NCBI GenBank assembly: GCA_916700875.1
Contig: CAKAKS010000066.1
Location: 6,358,243-6,422,242, forward strand
Direction of reading: 5' to 3'
DNA: 64,000 bases
DNA from: Sebastes aleutianus
Taxonomy: Eukaryota > Chordata > Actinopteri > Perciformes > Sebastidae
Every line of letters starts with the position of its first letter. Within the stretch, counting starts at the first letter, position 1. Below are positions 54,801 to 64,000 of the stretch, in pieces. Both the position numbers and the translations under genes were made by a program. A model generated the notes under the pieces. That model was not told the origin of the DNA. It saw only the letters and a program-made list of their open reading frames with translations, and ran no database searches.

Positions 54801-57800
54801 TTAGTGCAACCTCAATTTTGATATTACTTAATAAATGCACATTTACAGTAAATTACTTTCCACCTAATGTGCTAGCTGTATTGTCAGCCACGTTGGAGTA
54901 ATTTCACTCAGCAACTCATGTTGTGTCCATATTCTACTTATCAAACGACAGCACATTTTTGATCTTCACAATATTTTTAAAAGTCAACTCTGGAGGCAAA
55001 CCGAGGAGCGGGTACATGCTCCTGTCTTTCCATAGCTGACCCACTAGATGGCGCCTAACTATAATTTTTCCCATCTGAACTTCAGATCTAATTGCTCTGG
55101 ACCACTCAGTCATCTTCTTGACCAAGTAAAGATGTAAATATGCAGGCAATTAAGAACTTGAAAATGTAGTGTTGGAGAGGTCTTTCAAGAATTAAGAAAT
55201 TATTCAAATCCTAACTATTAGGATATAACTATTCAAGACTAAATTAAGCATCTCCTAACCTCTTTCTGGTTCGATTTAGCCCCAACTTAGGAACCTTAGA
55301 AACAGCTGTAAAACCTGATATATATTTAGACTGCTTTTCCCTCCACAACTTGACTTCAATGATTTCTTCATCTAAGCTACTAACAGGCTATGTAGCCCTT
55401 TAACTTCTGTTATGATTTGACACTATATAACAATACATTTAATTGAATTGAATATATGTGATACAATTATAATATGATAATGCCATGAGAAGTAACTTAT
55501 TTGTTGCTTTACTCATCAGACCAGGTAGAGGGCGTTGTTGTTCATGTAGAAGCAGAAATCAACCTTCAATCAAAATCTGATTTGTCCAGAAATCAGGGAT
55601 GAAGAGTCTGTGAGAGCGTGGGGAAGGTCCTTGACAATGTTGGAGTCTTTTTTGGATGTTTATGATGATCATGATGGTATTAATGATAAGAGCCCTCTAC
55701 TCTATGAGAGACCCTGGTGGCTGTTTTCATTATCAGCTACTATCTATCAGCAAATTTCTGCAATTCAGACAGTGTTGAAGCTGCTTAGGATGCTTTCTGC
55801 TGACCCTTTTAAGTGTTGAGGACGAGAGGATGAAGGTTTTTCTGTCTCTCACACACACTACTGGGCTTTTTGGGGCATGGAGGAATAGAGATAGTTGACT
55901 GTCAAGTTGAGATGGAAACAAAGAGTCTATGAAATGTTTTCATCTATGGGGATTTTATTCATTAATTTACATCATTAGTAAGTTCTTTATGTTTTTCATG
56001 AATTATTTGTATTGTATTGTATTGCATTTTACAGTATTATATCTCAGCTTCCCCAATAAAGATGCTCAAATCAATTTAAAATTCAGAAATCCAAATAACC
56101 TTAAAGGACCACTGTGTAACATTTAGGGGGATCTACTGGCAGAAATGGAATATAATATCAATAAGTATGTTTTCTTTAGTGATTAATCACCTGAAAATAA
56201 GAATCGCTGTATTTTCGTTATCTTAGAATGAGCCGTTTATGTCTACATAGGGAGCTGGTCCTCTTCACGGAATCCGCCATGTTTCTATAGTAGCCCAGAA
56301 CGGACAAACCAAATTAACTTTTTCTGCTTGGGCCGGAGTCGATAACGTTATTCGCTCCCGTCGCCACCGTTCTCTCTCTCTTGCTTCACCACTCACTTCC
56401 CATGAACAAACACACTCCAAGCACTCTACTCTCACATTAAATGGCTTTAGAGAGGGCCATTCACGTTTTCGAAACGACCCCCGTAGTTCTACACGCTTGG
56501 CACTCGGGAGAGGCTTCAGTTTGTTGTAATCTGCAACCTCACCACTAGATACCACCAGATCCTACACACGGCTCCTTTAAGGTGCTCTTAAAGATGAAGC
56601 TGGTAACATTCGTTTAGGTAGCGAGAGAGGAGAAAAGGCCTTTATTTAGTCAGTCACAGTGGTTTAAAAATGTTTGAGCATGTTGATTGGGGAAGCTGAG
56701 CTACAATACACACAGATAACACCCAGGATTCATGCAAAACATAAAGAACTGAACTGAAAATCCACATAGATGATAAAATTTCATTCATACATTCTTATTT
56801 TTTGTAGCTGTGTCAGTTGATACAAAACACAACATCAGCAAACTGAAATATCGTTCTACATATATAATATATGCATACCTGTCCTCCCACTATGAATCAC
56901 TTTAAAGACTTTGCTGACAATAGATGTAGTAAATGTCTCAGGCGCGACATCATGGTGCCAGGCTGTGGTGCAGCCGGCAGAATAACTTCCCTCCAACACG
57001 CCTGTTTGATCAGTCAAAGGTGAAACGCCGCCCCGGGCTCTCTCTCTGATGTCTTTGTTAAAGTTGTGTTTATCAAATGATTTTGCCAATCAAGTTCTCC
57101 TTTATTTCCAGGTGAGCAGTGCAGTCAGTAAAGCATCATTTATTCTGTATGATGTGTTTTTGTGCAGGTATTGAGACGGTGGGGAAGAATGTGCTGGTCG
57201 CTGGACGCTCCAAAAACGTTGGAATGCCCATCGCGATGTTGATGCACACCGATCGCAAGCATGAACGCCCAGGAGGTAAGTGTGTGTGTCTTTGCAGGTG
57301 TGTCAGCATTGTAATAGGATTTTATTGCTTTTCTTTATATGCAAATTATATTGCACCATCTTGGCTTTCCCTGAAAGATATTTGATCATCAGAATGTGAC
57401 CATTAAACAAAGGCTTTAATGACTCCTCCACTTTCTAATCAAACAATAACTGCTGATGCACGTCCTGCCGGAGCCGTTCCAAGAGGAAAAAACCAGGGAC
57501 GGAGAACGGAGAGTACTAACAGGTTGAGACTTTTGGCAGACGGATCAACGGTCCTTATAAGGGTGTAGGAAGAAGGGAGAGGATTTGGAAAGCTATTGTG
57601 TGGAATTTGCTAGATGAAGCAACAGGATATGTTTGACCTGTCAAAGTAGAACACTATTACAAGTCTGATCATCACAAAGGTGTAAATAACTCCACAGCAG
57701 CTGCATGCAACCATAATGTGTAATATTCTGTTTAATAACTGCTGTTTTCAGCTGTCAGGGAAGATTGTTTGAAGTTGTTGTAAAAGAATGCTTTGAAGCA

Positions 57801-60045
57801 AGCCTTTATTCTTATCCTGTTCGTTAAATAGAAGGCTACAGCCACCCACTCCAATAAAAAACCCATTGACTTCCAGACGAGGGAACCAGAAGTGCTAAAA
57901 TGCATTTCTGGGTTTTAGGACTTATTGCTGCACCTCTCTATATGTTTACAGTATGAGTCCCTGTTTGGATTTTTTTTGTGTCATGCATAAATAATATGCC
58001 CAGCCCGAACAGGCTGGCAATACACCATTATTTAGAAAAAATAAAGAAAAGACAAACGCAGAAACCAGAATAGCAGCATAAATTAAAAATAATACTAAAC
58101 AAATGAACCATCCTGACGTTTTTTCCAAGCTTGAGAAACAAAAGTAGCCAACTTATAAGCATTCAAATTAAATAGCCGTTCCATTTTGTCATTATCTGAG
58201 CACCATCTGGATTTTGAACATTTAATTTAAAATAGAAGTTCTTAACTCATCATAGTATGGACAATACAAAAGAAAATTTGATTCATTTTCAACGTCTCTT
58301 AACTTGCGTACTTCGCACAACCTGTCGTCCTCCTGGATGTTTTTAAATCTATTCTATTGAAGGTTTGGAAGTGAACTGAGGGTTTTGTGGTCATACTTTT
58401 GTAGTGTATCAAAGACTGGTGGGCCAACAGGATACCTTATTGTGTTAAATTGAGTCAAGCTTTGAATCAAGTTTAGTGATTGGTATGCTTCCCACCGAGC
58501 CAATTAGGGGCAGGATATGTAAGAGCCATATCTTAAGAAGCATAAACGAATATATTTTGAAGAATGTAAATGTTATTTTTCTTATTTAGGAACTGCATAT
58601 GTTTTCTTATTAATTTGTAGCGCTCCCGTAGATATATAAATTACGTCAGTCGCATTTTGATGAGTCAGTTATCAGAAAGATGTCTACGGAGTGCAATAGT
58701 TTTTTGACATACAGTAGTTAAACATGTGTTTGTGCTGTTTTCTACTTAAAGGCAGGGTTGACGATGTTATGTAGTAGACACTATTTGTTATATTGGTTGA
58801 AATGGTCTTTACACCCCGACAGCGATCCATTACTTATGAGCTATCGGAAAAGAGCCGTCATCTGTAGCTGCTGTAATCCTGTAAAAATGTCCACCAATCA
58901 CTGCCTCGAGGTCCGCTTGGAAAGAACCAATCAGATGCCTCCCTGCTCGTACTGTACCCTTGGCGTGCACCAGCCTGAACTCAAAGCGCGTCGCCGCCGC
59001 ACGTTTACTGGAGAATGGAAGAGAAAACTCAGCCCTGCAGTAGCACTGCCGCGGTTACTTGTCATGAGGTAGCGTTGTTGAGTTGAGGTCCTCTCTCCAC
59101 TCTGTGTCTGTGAAGTAGTTACGATGCGGCGGTGCTCGTGCACGTGTGTGTGTGTGTGTGGGGGGGGGCGTTGCCTTGGAAGGAGCCCCGAGGGGAGGGG
59201 GGGGGGTTTAGACGGAGCTCAGGAGGCGATGCTACTTTCAAATTGTGCTAGCTTTCCAACATCGTCGACCCTATCTTTAAGTAAACAGTTAAAACTTACC
59301 TTGAAGACGTGTTTAATTTGAGTCAAGCTTGCTTCTTCTTGTGGACATACAAATTGTCGATGTTTGGTCAGACGACACTACATTTATATTTTAGGATTTA
59401 AAGGAACTTATCTGTCATAAAAAGAAAAAAAAACACTTTCTATTGAGTTTTTTTCTTTAAACCTTTGATTTGCACTGTTTAATCTAATAAGCTTGTACAC
59501 ATCCAGTATCCAGGGTCCCTTTGAAGCTACATACCTTCAGGTTTGAATATTATTTGCACAGCCTGTTGTCAACACACCAAGTTTACTTAGATACTATCTG
59601 ACGGATATGTTTTTACTCAGACCTTCCATAAGGCATTTTATTGAAAACCAACAAGTGAAAGCATGTCAACATATAACCCAGATAACATCTTTAAAGATGT
59701 TGAACCTGCATTCTTAACAAAGCCCCACAGATTTCAATCTTATCTGCATTTTATATCACATTATGTCACTGAAGTAGAATTTTGTGCATGTTGGAAACTA
59801 ATGCTGTTACGCTCTACTATTCCTCGAAGGACAAGGCTAACTGAATGTGCATCGACACACCCAACGACGAGGTCACAAAGCTGATGAAGCTAAAAATAAA
59901 CACCTGCTGTAACTGTGGCAAATACACTCTGCTAAACTTCAGTACTGTATATTGAAGGAAAAAAGACTTTTGTATGAACTTTTATGGAGTTTTAATGAGT
60001 TAATTTTCATTTTGGGGTCAGTGCTCTTCTTTTTTTCTTTCTCTA

Positions 60046-60084
<39 letters not shown>

Positions 60085-61970
60085 CACACACGCACACACA
60101 CACACACAAAAACAAACACACCCACCCACACACACACGTACACACACGTACATACACGTCAAATGAGGTATGCGTCCTGCTGTGACTTGCCTCTCCTTCC
60201 CTCTCACTCTTATCTTTCTAGAGATCCTCCCGGTGCGATACTCCTCTCTTCCTCTCCCGCCCCACACCTGTAATCCTGGTCACAGCTCAGTTGTGACTAC
60301 GCAGGACGTCATCATCATGTTTTACATGAAGATTACTAATGCTGCTCTTCCTCATTGTGTCATTACGGACTAAAAGTCATCACCCCACCACCAACTGTCA
60401 CTTATGAGTCAATATCATAAACAAGATAATGATAAAAATGCTACTGTAATTGAGATATCCTCCTCTGAAACTCAATAAAATGGAGGTGAATGTTGTACCG
60501 CTCGCAGCACTACACACCCTGAGTGAAAGCTGATTGCGTCTGCTTTTCCAAGCATGTAAAAACTCATTTATTTATTTTTTATACTGTGGCATGTTTTGAG
60601 TGAAAGTGCAGTGTGATCAATCAATCCCTGTTACTTCCTGAGCTGTGAGTCAGACAGATAAATAAAATAAAACAAATAAAAACTTTTTAATTAACTTTGG
60701 TAACACTTGATTTGACATGGTAATTAAGTGATAATTAGCAAGTAACCTACTTGAAATTTCTTTGCAATTACTGCCAAATTACCTCAAAATTGATAAAAAA
60801 AAATGACTATTATAAACATTACTTAATAATTATATTCTTCTAGAGCCCAAATAGGTGGTTATTTATTTAATACATTTCCAGGAAAAGAATACAAAGGTAA
60901 TTGATATGCTTTATTTCCATGTCTGCTGGTTAATAGATAATAATTAGCAAATAACTTATTTGAAATTTCTTAAAAAACTCCCTGAATCGTAACATTAGCT
61001 ACCAATCTTCTATTAGTTTTGGTTTTCCACCTCCGATGAAGAGCAGCGCACAGCCGCTTCTCAAGCCTAAGGGTCCTATTTTAACCATTATATGCTATTT
61101 TAGCATATAATTATTAAATAATGTTTATAATAAAGAAATTTTCTATAAACTTTGAGGTAAATATTGGGATAATTTGGCAGTAATTTCAAAGAAATTTCAA
61201 ATAGGTTACTGGCTAATTATCACCTAATTACCATGAAATTTGCGGACCTGTAAAATGAAGTGTTACTTTAACTTTCTTGCCCTCAATTGTGAAAACTGAC
61301 AAATCACATAATGCATAAATGATAAAAATGTACAGGCTTCAAGTCCACATGTAATATTCATCAACAGGTTCTTAAAGGTTTAAATGTTACCTCATCTTCA
61401 TTTCATTTCAGCATTTTATTTGAACGAAATGACTACTTTCTCCTGGTACTTTAATGAATGGCAGTAAATAAAATAGCAGCTGATAATTTAAACATGGCAG
61501 CTGTTTTATAAACTGGAGTTTGTGAGGTTTAGAAAATCTTAATGATCTTCAGGTACATGGTGACGGTCCTGACTCACTTGTGTGAGAAAGTGCCTCTCCT
61601 ATTCCCGCCCGAAGGTTGATGTTATCTCATAAATGTGTAATAAGTTTCACTGGTCTTTATTGTAGGCATGCCTCAGGAAACCCTAAAACACATGTCATTG
61701 TTAGTCAGGATAACCGTCACTGTCTGCTGGTTTCAGACGGACTGTTGCTTCAATAATACGTAGTTCCAAAAGAGAGACTTGTTCCACAAACATCTGTTGA
61801 GTGTTTTATTTATAATTTTTCACAGCTTTAAGCAGATGTGAAATGTAATCGTGGCAGAAATGTCTGTTTCCTCTCAGGTGATGCCACAGTGACCATCGCC
61901 CACAGATGTACACCGAAGGAGCAGCTGAAGGAGCTAAGCAGCCTGGCTGACATTATTATAGCAGCTGCAG
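51722..61970 (+). CDS. mthfd2l: Mitochondrial methylenetetrahydrofolate dehydrogenase/cyclohydrolase, six coding exons, 3' end off the window
   Basis: Coding exons 51722-51864, 52861-53045, 53292-53414, 54496-54648, 57168-57275 and 61878-61970 join in phase to about 269 residues; vertebrate MTHFD2/2L proteins have about 350. The enzyme oxidises 5,10-methylene-THF to methenyl-THF and hydrolyses it to 10-formyl-THF in the mitochondrial matrix. Catalytic residues expected from human MTHFD2 (Y84, K88, D155) are Y98, K102 and D169 here. R215, D239 and R247 match the residues that bind Mg and phosphate and allow NAD use. ISGTELA, EIQRDVE, VSGLLVQLPLP, IAPEKDVDGFHIVNIG and ATVTIAHR favour the MTHFD2L paralogue over MTHFD2. 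The transit peptide covers about residues 1-47. At least two exons with the C-terminal domain end are missing. Confidence 0.92.
52391..52666. repeat. Period-5 minisatellite (CGCAC/CGCAT/AGCAC)n
   Basis: About 55 units of five bases, mostly CGCAC with variants CGCAT, AGCAC, CGCAA and TGCAC, inside mthfd2l intron 1. Because the period is not a multiple of 3, it stays open in all frames on both strands and gives false His/Ala/Thr/Ser- or Cys/Val/Arg-rich proteins. Confidence 0.97.
52861..53045 (+). CDS. mthfd2l: mthfd2l coding exon 2
   Basis: 185 nt, acceptor ACCTTTCCAG, donor G|GTATGA. It encodes HAAVVISGTELARQLHREIQ, RDVEELVAQGNMRPHLGVVL and VGDDPASRTYVKNKTRAASI. TYVKNKTRAAS holds the conserved Tyr (98) and Lys (102) of the folate-binding active site. 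Confidence 0.96.
53292..53414 (+). CDS. mthfd2l: mthfd2l coding exon 3
   Basis: 123 nt, acceptor GTGCTCTCCAG, donor G|GTAAAC. It encodes ISSDTVVRPSSVSQEELLEL, IDKMNRDWRVSGLLVQLPLP. VQLPLP is a signature of the dehydrogenase/cyclohydrolase family. Confidence 0.96.
53623..53965 (+). repeat. Dispersed teleost repeat in mthfd2l intron 3
   Basis: Starts TATGCCTCAGCGCCGGCGAC, contains CTTCAAATTTGGCACAAACA and GTCAAAGGTCACTTTGACCT, ends TTGGCGGAGGCATACAACCG. I recognise it as a common fish interspersed repeat; the class is uncertain. The remaining intron (53966-54495) shows nothing. Confidence 0.7.
54496..54648 (+). CDS. mthfd2l: mthfd2l coding exon 4
   Basis: 153 nt, acceptor CCTCCTTTAG, donor G|GTAAGC. 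It encodes EHINERAVCNAIAPEKDVDG, FHIVNIGKLCLDQRSMVPAT and PAAVWEIIKRA. KDVDGFH carries the conserved Asp (169); PATP is the family signature before the NAD-binding domain. Confidence 0.96.
54649..56100 (+). other. mthfd2l intron 4, first part
   Basis: No repeat or gene is recognised in 54649-56100. Confidence 0.6.
56101..56580. mobile_element. TTAA-flanked element (480 bp) in mthfd2l intron 4
   Basis: TTAAAGGACCACTGTGTAAC at the left and ATCCTACACACGGCTCCTTTAA-type text at the right form inverted ends; TTAA lies at 56101-56104 and 56577-56580. It is the long relative of 41033-41265. The fragment 56581-57167 after it holds nothing recognised. Confidence 0.88.
57168..57275 (+). CDS. mthfd2l: mthfd2l coding exon 5 (nucleotide-binding loop)
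   Basis: 108 nt, acceptor TTTTTGTGCAG, donor G|GTAAGT. It encodes GIETVGKNVLVAGRSKNVGM, PIAMLMHTDRKHERPGG. VAGRSKNVGMP is the Rossmann-type loop; Arg 215 corresponds to the human residue that binds phosphate for NAD use. Confidence 0.96.
57276..58745 (+). other. mthfd2l intron 5, first part
   Basis: A fragment of the 4722/28265 dispersed repeat is at 57852-57905 (CCAGACGAGGGAACCAGAAG). Nothing else is recognised. Confidence 0.6.
58746..59280. mobile_element. TTAA-flanked element (535 bp) in mthfd2l intron 5
   Basis: TTAAAGGCAGGGTTGACGAT and ATCGTCGACCCTATCTTTAA are inverted ends with few mismatches; TTAA lies at both edges. GC- and CpG-rich text inside (58970-59220) belongs to the element, not to a promoter. 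A G-run is at 59160-59168. A relative lies at 62083-62429. Confidence 0.9.
59281..60694 (+). other. mthfd2l intron 5, middle, with CA repeat
   Basis: A compound CA microsatellite with CG and CACCC interruptions lies at about 60050-60157. Otherwise nothing is recognised. Confidence 0.7.
60695..61271. mobile_element. Element with ~100-bp terminal inverted repeats in mthfd2l intron 5
   Basis: The left arm TAACACTTGATTTGACATGG, TGATAATTAGCAAGTAACCT, TTGAAATTTCTTTGCAATTA is mirrored at the right as TAATTTCAAAGAAATTTCAA, AGGTTACTGGCTAATTATCA, GAAGTGTTACTTTA. The arms are about 100 bases each around an AT-rich centre. The RNA would fold into a long hairpin. Confidence 0.85.
61272..61877 (+). other. 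mthfd2l intron 5, last part
   Basis: Nothing recognised besides the pyrimidine tract and acceptor before 61878. Confidence 0.6.
61878..61970 (+). CDS. mthfd2l: mthfd2l coding exon 6
   Basis: 93 nt, acceptor TTCCTCTCAG, donor G|GTGATT. It encodes DATVTIAHRCTPKEQLKELS then SLADIIIAAAG. Asp 239 and Arg 247 correspond to human residues implicated in Mg/phosphate binding. Cys replaces the usual Tyr in HRYTPKEQ. The next exon, which should begin I-P-x-L-I, was searched for by eye up to 64000 and not found. Confidence 0.95.
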
Positions 61971-62082
61971 GTGATTACACCCCAGACACCAATAAAACAC
62001 ACATCCCTGTCTGTTGCTTTACTGTCTAAGGAGTGATCACCAATGTGACATATCTGATACAGAGAGGAGTCTTTCTAATTGA

Positions 62083-62429
62083 TTAAAGGTAGGGTTGGTA
62101 AAGATTTTAGAAACACTTTTTGTTATATTAGTTTAACTTCATTCATTACACCCCGACAGCAATCAATAAATCAAATGCTCTGACATAAAAAATAAAAAAA
62201 TCAGCTATCTGTGGCTGTCTTATTGCGCGTCACCGGAGTCTTCACAGCTCTGAGTACTAACAATAGCCATGTTCACGCCATGTTTACGTTCATAATGACA
62301 ATTTTGGGGGAGTGGCTTTGGAGGGAGGCCTGAAAAGATTTGTCAACACTGGGCTGGGTTTTTCGGTTGGACAATTATAAAAAATCTAGTGTGTAGCTAG
62401 TTTCTCAAGGTCACTGACCCTGCCTTTAA
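62083..62429. mobile_element. TTAA-flanked element (347 bp) in mthfd2l intron 6
   Basis: TTAAAGGTAGGGTTGGTAAA and TCACTGACCCTGCCTTTAA are inverted ends with TTAA at 62083-62086 and 62426-62429. Same family and orientation as 58746-59280 (shared CACCCCGACAGC). Confidence 0.88.
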
Positions 62430-62475
62430 TAATACAAAATCGTGCGTAGGGTTTCACAACATATCAGTCAGCTTT

Positions 62476-62580
62476 AGGGCTGCAACCAACAATTATTTTT
62501 CAGTTATTCTGCGGTTTATTTCTCAATGACTCACAATTTCTTTTACGTCAAAGGTGCATCTGTTTAACAGGCTATTTCTG
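62476..62580. repeat. AT-rich hAT-like family, one end
   Basis: TAGGGCTGCAACCAACAATT then ATTTTTCAGTTATTCTG is the left end of the family seen at 10911. The right end was not found. Confidence 0.55.
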
Positions 62581-62898
62581 TTCAAATGTGGCCATTTAAA
62601 GCCAAATTTGAATGGAATCAATGAAGTTCAATTAGACAAAAACTAATTTCTCTCATTTTCACATAAAGTTGCAGTGTGACAGTCTGTGGCCTACAGGTAG
62701 CCCAGCAATGTCCGTTATAATAACCTGTTTTATTATAAGCGCAACTACAATAAAGACATCAAGTCAAAGATGAACCATGTAATGTAAAAATCGAATGGAC
62801 ATTTTGTCTTAGTAAAAACTTTATCGTTCATCTTTTTTTTTCACTTTCAAATAACTGTATTAACTAATAATGTGAGTGCAACCACTGTTGTTGTTTTC
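62581..62898 (+). other. mthfd2l intron 6, nothing recognised
   Basis: AT-rich, no exon-like sequence. Confidence 0.5.
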
Positions 62899-62906
62899 CC
62901 TTAAAG

Positions 62907-63526
62907 CACTGGTTTACCCCCATCAGGGGTCACCAAAGCTTCACTGGGGGCCGCCAGGCCTCCTTGATTTTAAGGGGTGTAAGACAACTTTTAAAAAGAA
63001 ATATATACAGTTTGGGATGGATTTAATGGATTATTATTTAAGATATAACAGGATAAGGGCACGGTGTTGACAGAGCCTACCCTCTCTGCTGTCTCGTCCT
63101 GCATTAGAACAGTACTCAGTTAAAACAACCAACGAGCTGATAGAACAATGGCCAAGCATCAGGGAGACGAAAACACTGAATCTGTCAAAAAAAAGAAGCC
63201 TATTAAGTATGAAGGATTGTTAAAAAATAAAGAAAAAACATAAAACAGACAAAGAATTGTATTAAAAGTTCCTGAAAAAACAGGAAACACATCTCAGATG
63301 CAATATTCACATGAAATAATCTGCTTAAAATTCATCAAAATTGTTTAATCGTTTTACACAAACTTCCTGCAGTTCTTGCGTTCACTATTTGGGTTAAATG
63401 TACAGTTTATCAGTTGTTCTGTAGTGTTATTGTTATGCATTGAATATAATATGAAACATCCATAACATTTTTGTTTACTCAATGATAGAACAGGGGTTTC
63501 TTAAGAAAAAAGGTAGGGAACCACTG
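62907..63526. mobile_element. hAT-like element (620 bp) with perfect target duplication
   Basis: CACTGGTTTACC at the left and GGGAACCACTG at the right are imperfect inverted ends. CCTTAAAG occurs at 62899-62906 and 63527-63534. The style matches 50026-50674. No intact transposase frame. Confidence 0.9.
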
Positions 63527-63534
63527 CCTTAAAG

Positions 63535-64000
63535 GACCATACTTCCATTCATTATTCCATTAACTACAATTTAGCATTACAAATTAAACACATTTCACTC
63601 CAAAGGAAGTGATTGTGTTTTTCATGGTATTACCAGCCTCGAGTGAACACTCCTTACACCAGTGTCAGATGCTGTTTCATTATGTTGGAAGTGCCACAGA
63701 GGGAATTCCGGGGCCTGTTAACGCAACCAGGAGGACACATTGTGAAAGTGCTTACCAGCCCTAACAAGAAGGGATGGCGTCAAAATAATCAAGGAAGTTT
63801 CAGCATATTTACTTGTTCTTCTGCTCCGACTGTGGATTACAGCTTTCCTGGAGAACAATAGTGATGTGTGGCAGCTGGAATGTGAGACGATCAATCAGCG
63901 CAGGGCCGCAGTATCTGTCGAAAGACTCTCTTTAGTAACTGTGTGTGCCTTAGGGGGTGCCCTGTTTCACTTCCTTTATAATAAATAGGATGTTTCCTGA
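63535..64000 (+). other. mthfd2l intron 6, end of window
   Basis: No exon of the MTHFD2/2L family was recognised. The 82-codon frame at 63613 has no known domain. Confidence 0.5.

Noticed and set aside
58970..59220. CpG-rich patch that could be a promoter in mthfd2l intron 5
   Set aside because: It lies inside a TTAA-flanked transposable element with inverted ends, so its composition is explained by the element.
1..64000. CRISPR arrays, operons, phage or bacterial defence systems
   Set aside because: The window is vertebrate nuclear DNA with spliced genes; the short repeats are microsatellites, minisatellites or transposon ends, without spacer structure.

Overview
This is a 64 kb piece of nuclear DNA from a ray-finned fish, most likely a spiny-rayed (percomorph) teleost. 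Split protein-coding genes with GT-AG introns of 0.2-10 kb, CA/GT microsatellites, and a dense scatter of short non-autonomous DNA transposons, tRNA-type SINEs and LINE tails of the kind common in teleosts point that way. I cannot name the species.

Two genes are supported, both cut by the window edges and pointing away from each other. On the left, on the minus strand, lies slc20a2, the sodium-phosphate cotransporter PiT-2. Eight coding exons (371-12246) give about 597 residues from the start codon and join in phase. The last roughly 80 codons lie to the left of position 1. On the right, on the plus strand, lies a mitochondrial methylenetetrahydrofolate dehydrogenase/cyclohydrolase, best matched to mthfd2l. 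Six coding exons (51722-61970) give about 269 residues, including the transit peptide. The last exons lie beyond position 64000.

The 39 kb between the two start codons holds no protein-coding gene that I can recognise. It does hold a CpG-rich block at about 43.1-44.06 kb with two strong minus-strand splice donors, which may be a distant promoter and first exon of slc20a2. There is also a candidate untranslated exon at 21850-22026 and a predicted coding-exon leader up to 12531. The rest is intron or intergenic DNA filled with repeats. Several mobile elements can be delimited to the base: hAT-like elements with perfect 8-bp target duplications (17629-18014, 22958-23647, 50026-50674, 62907-63526) and elements flanked by TTAA (16303-16582, 30442-31081, 41033-41265, 44415-44942, 56101-56580, 58746-59280, 62083-62429). 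Some are nested in one another. A decayed LINE reverse transcriptase tail lies at 46270-46630.

The two genes do not share a pathway: one takes up phosphate at the plasma membrane and the other oxidises one-carbon folates in mitochondria. I found no sign of a new biological system. The most testable oddities are UG repeats on both sides of a frame-preserving PiT-2 exon, overlapping upstream ORFs in the PiT-2 leader, and the nested transposons.
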